Assembly (NCBI GenBank): GCA_964462535.1
Contig: CAYWXV010000010.1
Coordinates: 28,343-92,342 of the forward strand
Source of the DNA: CAYWXV01 sp964462535
GTDB lineage: Bacteria > Bacteroidota > Ignavibacteria > OLB7
Direction: 5' to 3'
DNA: 64,000 bases
Shown here: piece by piece, positions 1-9,168 of the stretch
Numbering within the stretch: position 1 is the stretch's first letter
How the letters are laid out: each line of letters opens with the position of its first letter
Made by a program: the position numbers and the translations under genes
The notes under the pieces: model-generated
What the model saw: the letters and a program-made list of their open reading frames with translations, nothing else
Databases searched by the model: none
Told to the model about the DNA's origin: nothing

Positions 1-2
1 CC

Positions 3-986
3 GACTACCCGCTGCGCCCCGAATTTGAACATCAGTCGGGACTGCTGAGGACACGACGAGACTTCTGGGAGAGGACTCCGTGGATGGGGGTCGACGAAGG
101 ATTCGAGCTGGCTCATCAAGTTTGGTGCGGGGTTGGTCTTCGACGAATCGCGGACCTGGCAGACCTGATGGGCGAGAGCCGTCGAGGGGATCTGTGGCGC
201 GCCAGGGGTGAGAAGATTCTCGACGCCATGATGCACGACTCAACGTGGGGACTGATACACGACGGACGATTCATTCGGCGCAGGCGCGTTGATGGCACTG
301 TACAGGACATGCTTGATCCGAAGATGGATGGTGTGCCACCGGAGTATGCCCCGTACATCCCCGCGCAGATCGACACGACGCAACGGGAGTGGGAACCGTG
401 CGTGACGGAGGCGCTACCAATCGTCTACGGATTGATCGATGCTCGATCCGACGTCGCGCTTGCGACGCTCGACAGGTTGGAAGCGCTTTGGAATCCAACG
501 GGCAGAGGTGGATATGCCAGATACAACGTGAACAGCGACCCCGACTCCCCAGGTCCCTGGCCCTTCGCAACAGCGTTCATGGCTGCTGCACACGTAGAGT
601 CACGGATGGAGGATAGAGCCGCACGCGCGATCGAATGGCTTCTCGACATTGCGGGTCCCGGCATGAGCTGGCTGGAGTTTTATGGCACCCGCCCGACACC
701 TCCGTTTCCCCCGGTGGGCGTCATCGTGTGGGGGTGGGCACAGTTCCTGCTTCTCGTAGACAAACACATTGTGGGGACGCGCGTATCCGGCCACACCGTT
801 CGCATCACGCCAAAGCTAATCGGCATAGATCACACGGTCCGATTCGGCAACCACGTTATTCAGGTTCTGGTGCACGGTTTCGACGGCGCGACCCTGGATG
901 GCAATCCTATTACACTCGATGGGGAAACGGCGATAATTCAGCTTCCCCTCCAAAACGACCATCGCCTGGTCTTCCTTCGCGCTTGA
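3..986 (+). CDS. Six-hairpin glycosidase-like protein, C-terminal part (5' truncated)
   Basis: The reading frame is open from base 3, so the gene begins outside the window; the first ATG in frame (84) is internal. The visible 327 residues are rich in Trp and aromatic residues, with helical-hairpin segments and a conserved-looking stretch reading PWPFATAFMAAAHVE. A short beta-rich tail follows (around residues 255-325) and ends in LVFLRA. This is the usual architecture of the alpha/alpha six-barrel glycoside hydrolases (amylo-alpha-1,6-glucosidase, GH15- and GH63-like families) with a C-terminal beta sandwich. I infer carbohydrate processing; the substrate cannot be told without the N-terminus. 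The next gene starts 7 nt after the stop, so the two may be co-transcribed. Confidence 0.6.
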   Translation, partial: DYPLRPEFEHQSGLLRTRRDFWERTPWMGVDEGFELAHQVWCGVGLRRIADLADLMGESRRGDLWRARGEKILDAMMHDSTWGLIHDGRFIRRRRVDGTVQDMLDPKMDGVPPEYAPYIPAQIDTTQREWEPCVTEALPIVYGLIDARSDVALATLDRLEALWNPTGRGGYARYNVNSDPDSPGPWPFATAFMAAAHVESRMEDRAARAIEWLLDIAGPGMSWLEFYGTRPTPPFPPVGVIVWGWAQFLLLVDKHIVGTRVSGHTVRITPKLIGIDHTVRFGNHVIQVLVHGFDGATLDGNPITLDGETAIIQLPLQNDHRLVFLRA

Positions 987-993
987 TACCTCT

Positions 994-3906
994 ATGATGT
1001 TTCACGCCGTGCCGCGTTGTTCTCCCCTATTCTTGCTCTCGCTTGGTCTCTTCCTGACGTCGTGTGGGTCATCGTCAACGTCGACGCAGACCAGCGATAG
1101 CGTTGTCGCGTCCAACACGAATCGCGCCGCCGATTCCGTTCGGTCGGGCACGTGGGTACCTCCTTGGAACTTCATGTCGCTGGATGCGGCGCAGGTTGAT
1201 CTTTTCCTTGAGGAGCACCCCACGTACGACGGGCGAGGCGTTCTCCTGCTGATACTGGACACGGGGGTGGACATGGGAATTCCGGGTCTTGCAAAGACGT
1301 CAACGGGAAAGCCCAAGGTGATAGATGCCCTTGACTTTGCACGCTCAAACGTGGTGCAATGCAAGCGCGCGACGGTTGCGGGGGGAAGAATCACCGGACA
1401 GCGTGAAATCCGGGGGATCGACTCTGTCTCCCCCTCGCCTCTTCCCGGCGAAGTCTATGCCGGATGGATGGACGAACGCGTGTATCGCAACAGCTCCGTG
1501 CGCGACTTCGACGGCGACGGCGACGCCGAGTCACTCTTCGCCGTCGTTCTCGTGCGGACAACAGCTGGTTGGCGCGTGATTGTTGACACAGACGGAGACG
1601 GGAGTCTCGTTGATGAAAAGCCAGTCTCCAACTACAATGAAGGGCTTCAGACGTTTGGGTTCAAACAGCGTAACGGCGGGCCACCAACCATGGCAATTGC
1701 CGCACATATCGACACGGTCGCGAAAAGCGTTGCGTTTCACTACGATATGGGTGGGCATGGTACGCATGTCGCTGGAATCGCAGCCGGATTCGGAATAAAT
1801 GGAGAGACGGGATTCAACGGCGTCGCTCCAGGGGCGCAGATCATCTCGTGCAAATTCTCCGGCGACACGACGGACGACAACACCGTCACGGGGAGCATGA
1901 AGCGTGCATACGATTACGCGGCCCGTCTGGCAGACTCGCTTGCGCCCCACCACACCCCGGTTGTCGCGAACATGAGCTTCGGCATCGGCTCGGCTCTCGA
2001 GGGTCGAGGGGACATCGAGGCCTATCTAGACACCCTGATTCCTAACCATCCAAACCTGTTCGTTGTGACATCGGCGGGGAACGAGGGACCTGGCATATCA
2101 ACCGTCGGTCTCCCAGCCGCCGCATCGCGAATCATCAGTGTGGGCGCACTACTCCCAAAGGGGATCGGGCGCGACGGATACAATGCCTCGATCGATCGTG
2201 ACATCATTTGGGATTTTTCTTCCCGCGGCGGCGAGGTTGATAAACCAGACGTAGTAGCTCCAGGCACGGCCGTCAGCACTGTGCCGCGATTCTCTTATGA
2301 ACCACAGGCAAGCGGAACCTCAATGGCCAGTCCTTATGCGGCGGGCGTGGTGGCTCTCGTATTGAGCGCTATGCGGCAGGAAGATTCGACGCACATGCCG
2401 ACACAGGAGGCGGTACGGAGAGCACTGCGTGCGGGGGCTACGAAACTCCCTGAATACGCGGCCATTGAACAGGGGGGGGGACTCGTGAACGTCAGACGGA
2501 CCTACAACATCCTCCGCGAATATCGATCGCGCGGATTCACCGACAACCTGCAGCTCTATTCCATCTCCACTCTGTCGCCGAACTATCCCGACGGCTATGG
2601 TTCGACTGCGTTCTGGCGGAGCGGCTTCGTCCCAGGCGACGACTGGAGACAGAACTTCCGCATTACCCGCTTCGTTCCGCGTGTCGCCAGTCGTCCCGAT
2701 GCAGACTTCTTCCGCGCCTATACCCTTGAGTCTAGCGTCGACTGGCTGACCACGGTGCAGAAGACAGTATACATACGCAATCGGAGTACTGCCGAGGTCG
2801 ACGTGCTCTACGACCGCACCCGCATGACGGAGCCCGGGATCTACTCAGGAAAGGTAGTTGCACGGCGGGCACATGCCGGCGGACCAACACCACCCTCAGA
2901 GGTAGAATTCGAGCTTCTGAATACCGTTATCGTACCGTATCGGTTTTGCGCCGAAAATGCTTACCGCTTCTCGACACCGGAAGTCGCTCTACCGGCCGGC
3001 GTCAGCAAACGGATCTATGTTGCCCCGCCCGCCGGGGCGTCCGCTCTTCGATTCACGCTTTCCGTGCCAAAGGGGACTCGTTCCCAGGTCTCAGGGAAGA
3101 TTGCCTCTCGATTCGGTGAGACGGTCGGCTATCTGTCGCGAGCATACGGCTTGGAGCGTGACCGGGCGTCCGTCGTCGTTCCCGTGGAGACGCTGGGAGA
3201 TGGAGTAATCGAGGTGGTTGTGCAGGCCGAGGCATTCGACGGAGCAGGCGGCATATCTCGGTTCACATTGGACGCCGAGGCGATCATGCTCGACGCCACG
3301 ATCGAGCTTAAGGAGGACGCCGGAACGCAGTCTCTGGTGGTGGAGGCTTCGAACACCGGCACGGAGCCTATTGAAGGGAGTTTCTCGTATACGCTAAAGG
3401 GATTCGGACGCACGTTCACAGACACAATGAACACGGATGTCTGGCAGAGAACAATGACCATGCGTCCGGACGATGGGGCACTCTGGGCAAAGGTCTCCAT
3501 ATCTGTTCCAGACTACTTGCGGTCTACCGACGTGCTGATTCAATTGCTCGACGACAAGGGCGTAGTTCAGACACAGGAGTCGCTCAACGGCCCGGAGGTC
3601 TGGCTATTCCTCCCGAACTTTCATCGTGGGGAGACCGGACGCTATGAGCTTCGCGTACAGTACGGCGCGGCATTCGAGGGGAAGTTCAAGCCGGTGATTC
3701 TGACTATCACGGAGAATCACGTCCACCCCTCGGACCCCAGGTCACTAGGCGGGTTTGGTGGCGACGAATTCTACCCATACATCCCACGGACGATTGAATC
3801 GCGTCTGCCCCCTGTTGACACACCCGATGGGTACCAGACACTGATTGATGTGACGTTTAAGCCAAACAGCGCCGACGAGGCGATCACCTGGGAGGTAGTT
3901 CGATAG
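994..3906 (+). CDS. Subtilisin-family (S8) serine protease, tripeptidyl-peptidase II-like lipoprotein
   Basis: This is a 970-residue protein with a lipoprotein signal peptide: a hydrophobic run, then the lipobox LTSC with Cys24. The subtilase catalytic triad is visible. Asp89 lies in LILDTGVDMG, His255 in GGHGTHVAGIAAG and Ser443 in SGTSMASPYAAG. The oxyanion Asn363 is in TSAGNEGPG. The long spacing between Asp and His (166 residues) and the sequence after Asp (GIPGL...GKPKVIDALDF) resemble tripeptidyl-peptidase II rather than classical subtilisin. About 450 residues after the catalytic domain are beta-rich, as in the TPPII C-terminal part. I infer an envelope-anchored exo- or endopeptidase that degrades peptides outside the cytoplasm. 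Two adjacent ATGs (994, 997) are possible starts, and neither has a strong Shine-Dalgarno site. Confidence 0.85.
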   Translation: MMFHAVPRCSPLFLLSLGLFLTSCGSSSTSTQTSDSVVASNTNRAADSVRSGTWVPPWNFMSLDAAQVDLFLEEHPTYDGRGVLLLILDTGVDMGIPGLAKTSTGKPKVIDALDFARSNVVQCKRATVAGGRITGQREIRGIDSVSPSPLPGEVYAGWMDERVYRNSSVRDFDGDGDAESLFAVVLVRTTAGWRVIVDTDGDGSLVDEKPVSNYNEGLQTFGFKQRNGGPPTMAIAAHIDTVAKSVAFHYDMGGHGTHVAGIAAGFGINGETGFNGVAPGAQIISCKFSGDTTDDNTVTGSMKRAYDYAARLADSLAPHHTPVVANMSFGIGSALEGRGDIEAYLDTLIPNHPNLFVVTSAGNEGPGISTVGLPAAASRIISVGALLPKGIGRDGYNASIDRDIIWDFSSRGGEVDKPDVVAPGTAVSTVPRFSYEPQASGTSMASPYAAGVVALVLSAMRQEDSTHMPTQEAVRRALRAGATKLPEYAAIEQGGGLVNVRRTYNILREYRSRGFTDNLQLYSISTLSPNYPDGYGSTAFWRSGFVPGDDWRQNFRITRFVPRVASRPDADFFRAYTLESSVDWLTTVQKTVYIRNRSTAEVDVLYDRTRMTEPGIYSGKVVARRAHAGGPTPPSEVEFELLNTVIVPYRFCAENAYRFSTPEVALPAGVSKRIYVAPPAGASALRFTLSVPKGTRSQVSGKIASRFGETVGYLSRAYGLERDRASVVVPVETLGDGVIEVVVQAEAFDGAGGISRFTLDAEAIMLDATIELKEDAGTQSLVVEASNTGTEPIEGSFSYTLKGFGRTFTDTMNTDVWQRTMTMRPDDGALWAKVSISVPDYLRSTDVLIQLLDDKGVVQTQESLNGPEVWLFLPNFHRGETGRYELRVQYGAAFEGKFKPVILTITENHVHPSDPRSLGGFGGDEFYPYIPRTIESRLPPVDTPDGYQTLIDVTFKPNSADEAITWEVVR

Positions 3907-4033
3907 AATTTGGGGGAAGGCATAATTCTGCTTTTCCCATTCGGGATAGTCCTGTATTTTCAAACATTCCGAGCAGTCCAGAGTCCGGAATCCGCAAAAA
4001 AACACGTTGTGCGTCAACGGAGGTCCAGTCCAC

Positions 4034-5254
4034 ATGCACTACCGTCTGCTTGATCTTCTATGCTGTCCCGCATGCGAAGGGACGCTTCATTTGTCAAACA
4101 TCACCGAGCGAAAGCTCGAGCATCCACGCGAAGGATCATTCGGTCCTTGCGGAACCTGCGCATTCACTGCATCCGCACACTATCCATTCAATGACGAGCA
4201 GGGACGCTGCCGAGCCTGTTGGGAGGTGGAGATTGAAAGCGGCGAACTCGTCTGCCTTGCCTGTGGCGCGTCCTACCCTGTTATCGACGGCGTCCCCAGA
4301 ATGCTCCCGGCTGGACTTGGCGGAAATGCGGCCGAACTGAGTTCCGTGAAGGAGCATACGCAGAAGAATTTCGGATACGAGTGGCAGTTCTACGCGCGCC
4401 ACGGATGGGATTACGGAACAGATAAGCGTTATGACCCGAACCGGTTCGAGGTCGAGAAGGACAACTTTGTCCGGAAGGCTCTGGTCGACCCCGAAGAATT
4501 CCACGGGAAGCTGATACTCGACGCCGGCTGTGGTAACGGCCGGTACACGAATCAGGCTCGTGCGCTGGGTGCCGAAGTCGTCGGTATCGATATCAGCCGC
4601 GCTGTGGACGCCGCCTACACGAACCTCGCGGATCGCCCGGAGACGCACATCGTCCAAGCGGATATCTTCAATCCCCCGTTCCGTCGCAACATCTTCGACC
4701 GCGTGTTCTCGCTCGGTGTCTTGATGCATACCGGGAACGCGCGAAGAGCGTTCGAATCGCTCCTCCGATACATCAAGCCGGGCGGCACGATCTCCTTCCA
4801 CCTCTACCGACAGGGAAACAGGATATACGAGTGGGTTGACGACCGACTCCGCCGCCGCACCGTCAACATGGACCTCGATCGACTGTTGAAACTCTCGACC
4901 CGGGGCGCGTGGATTGCTAAATTGGTCTTTAGCACGCGGTGGGTAACTGGAGGGCGCCCGATTCTCTACGAGCTGATGAATTGCTTCATCCGACTGGAGA
5001 TGGCCGAACACAACGTCTTTGACTGGTACTCTGCTCCGGTTGCCTCCCATCACACGTATGGCGAGGCGCGGGAATGGCTCCGCGACAACGAGCTCGACCT
5101 TACGGGGTCGAACGAACGCCGGAAGTCGTGGATCGTGCGGCTTCTTGCATCCCCCGCCGGTGGTGTTACTGTGAAGGGACGGAAGCGGTCTGTGCTGGCC
5201 GACCCAACGCAGTCAAGGAAATCAACAACGACATCTGCCCCCCACGTGACGTGA
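4034..5254 (+). CDS. Class I SAM-dependent methyltransferase with N-terminal Trm112-like zinc domain
   Basis: The protein has 406 residues. The N-terminus (MHYRLLDLLCCPACEG) is like Trm112-type zinc-binding segments, and more CxxC pairs follow (CGTC, CRAC, CLACG) before VIDGVPRML, a typical Trm112-like ending. A Rossmann methyltransferase domain follows. Motif I is LILDAGCGNGRY near residue 160, then the acidic VVGIDIS, then a motif IV-like segment around RVFSLGVLMHT. I chose ATG 4034 because GGAGGT at 4019-4024 lies 9 nt upstream; an in-frame TTG at 4007 lacks such a site. The acceptor substrate is unknown. In other genomes such proteins often modify surface glycan precursors or lipids. The gene stands alone after a 127-nt gap from the protease gene, in which I see nothing else. 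Confidence 0.8.
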   Translation: MHYRLLDLLCCPACEGTLHLSNITERKLEHPREGSFGPCGTCAFTASAHYPFNDEQGRCRACWEVEIESGELVCLACGASYPVIDGVPRMLPAGLGGNAAELSSVKEHTQKNFGYEWQFYARHGWDYGTDKRYDPNRFEVEKDNFVRKALVDPEEFHGKLILDAGCGNGRYTNQARALGAEVVGIDISRAVDAAYTNLADRPETHIVQADIFNPPFRRNIFDRVFSLGVLMHTGNARRAFESLLRYIKPGGTISFHLYRQGNRIYEWVDDRLRRRTVNMDLDRLLKLSTRGAWIAKLVFSTRWVTGGRPILYELMNCFIRLEMAEHNVFDWYSAPVASHHTYGEAREWLRDNELDLTGSNERRKSWIVRLLASPAGGVTVKGRKRSVLADPTQSRKSTTTSAPHVT

Positions 5255-5317
5255 CGAACCGCCGTTGTCCCGATCGCGGGGGAGGCGACTCTCCCGTCAA
5301 CAATCAGGACGATCGCG

Positions 5318-5770
5318 ATGAAAGATAGAGCGAGTCACATTCGAAGGGCCCTTGCTACAGGGGCCCTTCTTCTGTTCATCACCGCCCTACACCTCCCTGC
5401 ACAACCGCGCCCCAAGAGCTTCAGCGGCGAATGGTCCTACAGCCGCAATGGCTATTCCTTCACGCTCAAGCTGTCACAACGGGGCGATTCACTTGTCGGA
5501 GCCCATTGTGCCGTAACGCGGAATGCCGCACGGATCGACTGTGCGTTCAGCGAAGACGGGTCCCCGCAGCCAGTTTCCCTTGCCGGGGCAATAACGAATG
5601 GACGCGCCATCGTCCGATTCAAGAGTTCGTACAGCGAAGCCACTGGCAGTGCTCGAATTGTCTTCCGCGGAAGAAACATCGAGTGGACTATCGTGCGTGG
5701 TTCCGTCAGCGATGGTGAGTACTACCTCCCCGCTCGTGCGGTCCTTTCGCGCGTCTCAGGGGGAGAGTGA
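5318..5770 (+). CDS. Small secreted protein of unknown function
   Basis: The protein has 150 residues. A basic N-terminus and hydrophobic core ending near HLPAQP look like a Sec signal peptide. The mature part alternates short polar and hydrophobic stretches (GEWSYSRNGYSFTLKLSQ, GDSLVGAHCAVTRNAARIDC, ARIVFRGRNIEWTIV), as expected of a small antiparallel beta barrel or sandwich. It has two cysteines that could form a disulfide. I do not recognise a family. The stop codon overlaps the first base of the next start codon (TGATG at 5768-5772), so it is probably translationally coupled to the downstream helicase, though that helicase is cytoplasmic. Confidence 0.65.
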   Translation: MKDRASHIRRALATGALLLFITALHLPAQPRPKSFSGEWSYSRNGYSFTLKLSQRGDSLVGAHCAVTRNAARIDCAFSEDGSPQPVSLAGAITNGRAIVRFKSSYSEATGSARIVFRGRNIEWTIVRGSVSDGEYYLPARAVLSRVSGGE

Positions 5771-7797
5771 TGTCGAACACGGATGTGCCGGAGCGAACAG
5801 AGGGGGACCACTCGCCGAAGCGCCGCACGTTTGTGCTGAAGAGGCGCGATGAGTCGGTCGCGTCGCACAAATTCTCGATACGATATGCTGACGAACTGAA
5901 CGCCTCACAACTCGCAGCAGTCGAGCAGGTGAACGGTCCCGTGCTTGTAATTGCCGGCGCCGGAACCGGAAAGACGCGGACGCTCGTCTACCGTGTAGCC
6001 AGGTTGGTCGAAATGGGTGTCCCTCCGGGACAGGTGCTGCTCCTGACCTTTACGCGTCGCTCAGCGCAGGAAATGCTCCGGAGAGCGTCGACACTTGTTG
6101 GCTCTCGCGCCGAGGCCGTCGAGGGGGGGACATTTCACTCGTTTGCCAACACGACCCTTCGGCGACACGCACAACGCCTTGGTTACGGCCAGGGATTCAC
6201 GATCCTCGATCAAGGCGACAGCGAGGATGTGATCAATCTGCTTCGCGCGCGCATGGGAATGGACGCGCGCGGCGTTCGCTTTCCAAGGAAGCAGACTCTT
6301 GCCTCCATGATTTCCGGATCGATCAACCGTCTGACGCCAATAGAGGAGATTATTGCGGAGGAATATCCGCAGTTCCGAAATCAGATCGACGAGATATCCG
6401 CCTTGGCTCGCTCGTATCAGGAGTACAAGCGTGCGAGCAATGTCATGGACTACGACGATCTCCTGGTGAACTTATCCCTGCTTCTCGAGCGTCATGAGGA
6501 CCTTCGCCACCGTCTCGCCGAATCGTATCGCTTCATTATGGTCGATGAATACCAGGACACGAATCGTCTTCAGCACGAGATTATTCGGCTAATCGGGGCC
6601 GAGCACAGCAACGTGATGGCCGTCGGGGATGATTCGCAGTCGATATACAGTTTTCGCGGCGCGAATTTCCGCAACATCATGGACTTTCCGCGAACCTTCC
6701 CGAATGCTACGGTGATCACACTTGAGGAGAATTATCGCTCCACCCAGCCCATCCTGAATCTTACCAACGAGATCCTGCGCGCAGCCGTTGAGAAGTACGA
6801 AAAGAATCTGTACACCAGAAGAACTGGCGGCGACGCGCCAATGATAGTGTCGACGGCAGATGAGGGTTTGCAATCCCAGTTTATCGTTCAGAGGATCCTG
6901 GAGCTACGCGAAGAGGGAATTGAACTATCTGACATTGCCGTTCTCTTTCGCAGCAGCTTTCTTTCGTTCGATCTCGAAATCGAATTAAACAAGGCGAATA
7001 TTCCGTACGTGAAAATGGGTGGGTTCAAGTTTATTGAAACCTCGCATGTCAAGGATCTCATTTCGTACCTCCGCGTCATTCACAATCCACGCGATGTCGT
7101 GAGCTGGAATCGAATCCTCCTCCTCCTTCCCGGCGTTGGCCCGCGGACAGCACAACGGGTCATTGATGCGATTGCGTCCGGTGGGCTGACAATTGCGCCG
7201 GGGGCCGACGTGACCGCGAGGAAGGTCAGCGCCAATCAGGGCGTAGGGGACCTCTTCCGGCTCCTGGAAGAGATCGCCCCGGAACGGCTGACGGTGCCTG
7301 ACAAGGTCGATAGGCTTGTCGAGTATTACCGGCCAATAATGAAGAGTCGGTATGATGACTTTTCGAAGCGCCTGAAGGACGTCGAGATGTTCGGTGAAAT
7401 TGCAGCGCGTTACAGGTCTCTCGCTTCGTTCCTCAGTGACATGGCTCTCGAACCACCAAGTGAGTCAGTCATCGGTCTCGAGGATGGCGACGAGGATGAG
7501 AAGCTCGTTCTCTCGACGATTCATTCGGCAAAGGGGCTGGAGTGGAATACCGTATTCGTGATCTGGGCGCTGGACGGACGCTTCCCATCCTACCATGCCG
7601 CCGGGAGCCTTGATGCGATGGAGGAAGAGCGGAGATTGATGTACGTGGCGACAACGCGAGCAAAGGACCACCTGATCATCTCGTACCCGACCAACGTCTA
7701 CGATCGTGAGAGTGGCATGGTCCTTTCGAAGCCGTCCCGGTTCATCGATGGAATCGCCGACGACATAGCCGAACGATGGGTGGTGTCCGATGAGTAG
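5770..7797 (+). CDS. UvrD/PcrA/Rep-family ATP-dependent DNA helicase
   Basis: A 675-residue superfamily 1A helicase. The Walker A motif GAGTGKTR is near residue 63. A TFTRRSAQEM motif Ia follows. Motif II is VDEYQDTNR (Asp259-Glu260) and motif III is GDDSQSIYSFRGA. LEENYRST is motif IV-like, STIHSAKGLEWNTVF is motif V and YVATTRAKDHL is motif VI. The length fits UvrD/PcrA/Rep (about 650-720 residues), which translocate 3'-5' and act in excision repair, replication restart and removal of RecA or RNA polymerase. A basic, disordered N-terminal extension of about 40 residues precedes the helicase core. I prefer ATG 5770 over the in-frame GTG 5767 because GGGGGAGAG lies just upstream. The gene ends 25 nt before a convergent gene. 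Confidence 0.92.
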   Translation: MSNTDVPERTEGDHSPKRRTFVLKRRDESVASHKFSIRYADELNASQLAAVEQVNGPVLVIAGAGTGKTRTLVYRVARLVEMGVPPGQVLLLTFTRRSAQEMLRRASTLVGSRAEAVEGGTFHSFANTTLRRHAQRLGYGQGFTILDQGDSEDVINLLRARMGMDARGVRFPRKQTLASMISGSINRLTPIEEIIAEEYPQFRNQIDEISALARSYQEYKRASNVMDYDDLLVNLSLLLERHEDLRHRLAESYRFIMVDEYQDTNRLQHEIIRLIGAEHSNVMAVGDDSQSIYSFRGANFRNIMDFPRTFPNATVITLEENYRSTQPILNLTNEILRAAVEKYEKNLYTRRTGGDAPMIVSTADEGLQSQFIVQRILELREEGIELSDIAVLFRSSFLSFDLEIELNKANIPYVKMGGFKFIETSHVKDLISYLRVIHNPRDVVSWNRILLLLPGVGPRTAQRVIDAIASGGLTIAPGADVTARKVSANQGVGDLFRLLEEIAPERLTVPDKVDRLVEYYRPIMKSRYDDFSKRLKDVEMFGEIAARYRSLASFLSDMALEPPSESVIGLEDGDEDEKLVLSTIHSAKGLEWNTVFVIWALDGRFPSYHAAGSLDAMEEERRLMYVATTRAKDHLIISYPTNVYDRESGMVLSKPSRFIDGIADDIAERWVVSDE

Positions 7798-7821
7798 TGA
7801 GTTGAACAACCAGCCACGGCT

Positions 7822-8541
7822 TTAGTAGTCGTCGAAATCGATCTCCTCGATTGGTATCTTCTTCCTGGCCACGCGCCGCGTCTTCTTACTCCTAACCACT
7901 CGTTTATCTTTCCGCGCGTCGTATCCCCCCGTCTCTACGGTCTGCTTCCCGGTTAGATAGTTGGTACTTGTGCTGGTGAAATCCCCGGTCACGCGATCAA
8001 CATCGGAAATGTCCTCGCCGATCAAGTAGAAGCGACCATCGTGTGAATCGTACCGGAATCGTTGCGTGACACTTCGGGCCTCCCGTGACCCATACAGTTG
8101 CTCGGCGATCAGGACGCCCGACCGAATCGTCACCAAGCCGCCAACTGGATACGGGCTGCTTAACACGCCACCACACATTGTGCACCGAAGGAGCGTACCT
8201 GACGTTGCAGCCCGTCTGAACGTGCCATCCGCGGAACGGAAGAGAATGACGATCCCCCGATACCGATCAAGTGGCCCTTCCTCGTTCTCTGACGGTCGAT
8301 CCTCTACCAGACAGAGCACGACGTCGTGAAGCGAATCACTATTGAGATCACCCGACACCTCGTCCTCGAGCGCCCAGCCTTTGGGGATGAACTCAGAGGT
8401 GGCTCGCCCGCTCGAAGGGACGATGGCTCTCTCGAACGCGTGCCGATCTCGTTCCTGACCGTGCGCTGCGGAAAGCGTCAGCAACAGCAGCGCGAGGGAG
8501 ACGACACGCCGTCGCAATCGACTGAACTTCCGGGTGGACAC
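7822..8541 (-). CDS. Secreted protein with FG-GAP/VCBS-like segment, unknown function
   Basis: I place the start at GTG 8541, giving 239 residues. GGAG lies 6 nt upstream, and this start yields a clean signal peptide (MSTRKFSRLRRR followed by a Leu-rich core ending AAHGQ). A longer frame to 8682 would overlap the upstream CAP gene. The mature part contains SGDLNSDSLHDVVLCLVED, a D-x-N-x-D-x-x-x-D calcium-like loop of the FG-GAP/VCBS type. There is a CTMC pair and a Lys/Arg-rich tail (KKTRRVARKKIPIEE) ending in an acidic FDDY. Comparable proteins in other Bacteroidota report or bind surface components, but the function is unknown. It is the last gene of a probable proS-CAP-this unit. Confidence 0.7.
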   Translation of the reverse strand: MSTRKFSRLRRRVVSLALLLLTLSAAHGQERDRHAFERAIVPSSGRATSEFIPKGWALEDEVSGDLNSDSLHDVVLCLVEDRPSENEEGPLDRYRGIVILFRSADGTFRRAATSGTLLRCTMCGGVLSSPYPVGGLVTIRSGVLIAEQLYGSREARSVTQRFRYDSHDGRFYLIGEDISDVDRVTGDFTSTSTNYLTGKQTVETGGYDARKDKRVVRSKKTRRVARKKIPIEEIDFDDY

Positions 8542-8620
8542 GTTGCACTCCAACGACACCCGATTTGTACGGGACCCGTAGAAAGCGGCGCCTGACAGTC
8601 GGCCTGTTCCCATGGCAAGA

Positions 8621-9100
8621 CTACCGCCGCTTGATGAATACTTGAGTGAAATAGAACGTTCCGTCGGACTTCTTGTCAACACCGATACCCGTAAGGTCGA
8701 AGTCCCCCTCCATGTTTGTCCGATGCGGCGGGCTGTTGATCCAACCTGTCACCGCCTCCTGAGCCGGATCTGCAAAGCCACTATTGAGGGCGACGTTCTC
8801 CCCGGCGCTGCTGAGCGGTATGGACACGTTAATTGCATCGACGCGGTTTTGAAACCCGTCGTGATTCAGGTTTCCTCCCGACATCTCGCGGCTGTGCCCT
8901 CTTGCCTGTGACGCGATCGTCTCGCTGAACGTGAGAGGGGCGAGGCCCCGTGAGGCGCGATACTGGTTAACCAGTTCGTGCGCCCGTTGTTCAATACTCG
9001 AGAACTGGTTGCTGCTGGAGGTGGGCGAGTCAGTGCAACCCGCAATGAAGAAGGAGACTAGCACTCCTGCCAGGAATAGTATTCGACGCATTGAGGTCAT
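8621..9100 (-). CDS. CAP-domain (SCP/PR-1-like) lipoprotein
   Basis: The protein has 159 residues. The signal peptide ends in the lipobox FIAGC (Cys22), so it is predicted to be lipid-anchored. The mature part is a complete CAP domain. Helix 1 is HELVNQYRASRGLAPL, then comes the His-containing ARGHSREM, then the AGENVA motif, and the signature WINSPPHRTNM, ending in YFTQVFIKR. Bacterial CAP proteins of this type are extracytoplasmic and have been linked to lipid binding or protein degradation, but the activity of this one is not known. I chose ATG 9100 (MTSMRR) because it places a normal signal peptide at the N-terminus. A frame starting at 9169 would overlap the proS stop and begin with 23 hydrophilic residues. 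Confidence 0.85.
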   Translation of the reverse strand: MTSMRRILFLAGVLVSFFIAGCTDSPTSSSNQFSSIEQRAHELVNQYRASRGLAPLTFSETIASQARGHSREMSGGNLNHDGFQNRVDAINVSIPLSSAGENVALNSGFADPAQEAVTGWINSPPHRTNMEGDFDLTGIGVDKKSDGTFYFTQVFIKRR

Positions 9101-9168
9101 CCGGTACTGATTGATGTCTTGAGTGTAGGTAATGGGACGAGCATCGAGCCGTCGTCCGCATATCCCCA

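Noticed and set aside
3922..3937. Sigma-54-like promoter GGCATAATTCTGC upstream of the methyltransferase
   Set aside because: The distance between GG and GC is 9 nt rather than the required 10 and the flanking bases do not match the consensus.
4136..5053. 305-codon open frame on the minus strand inside the methyltransferase gene
   Set aside because: It is a shadow of the plus-strand gene: that gene has a Shine-Dalgarno site and clear family motifs, and the minus frame has no recognisable motif.
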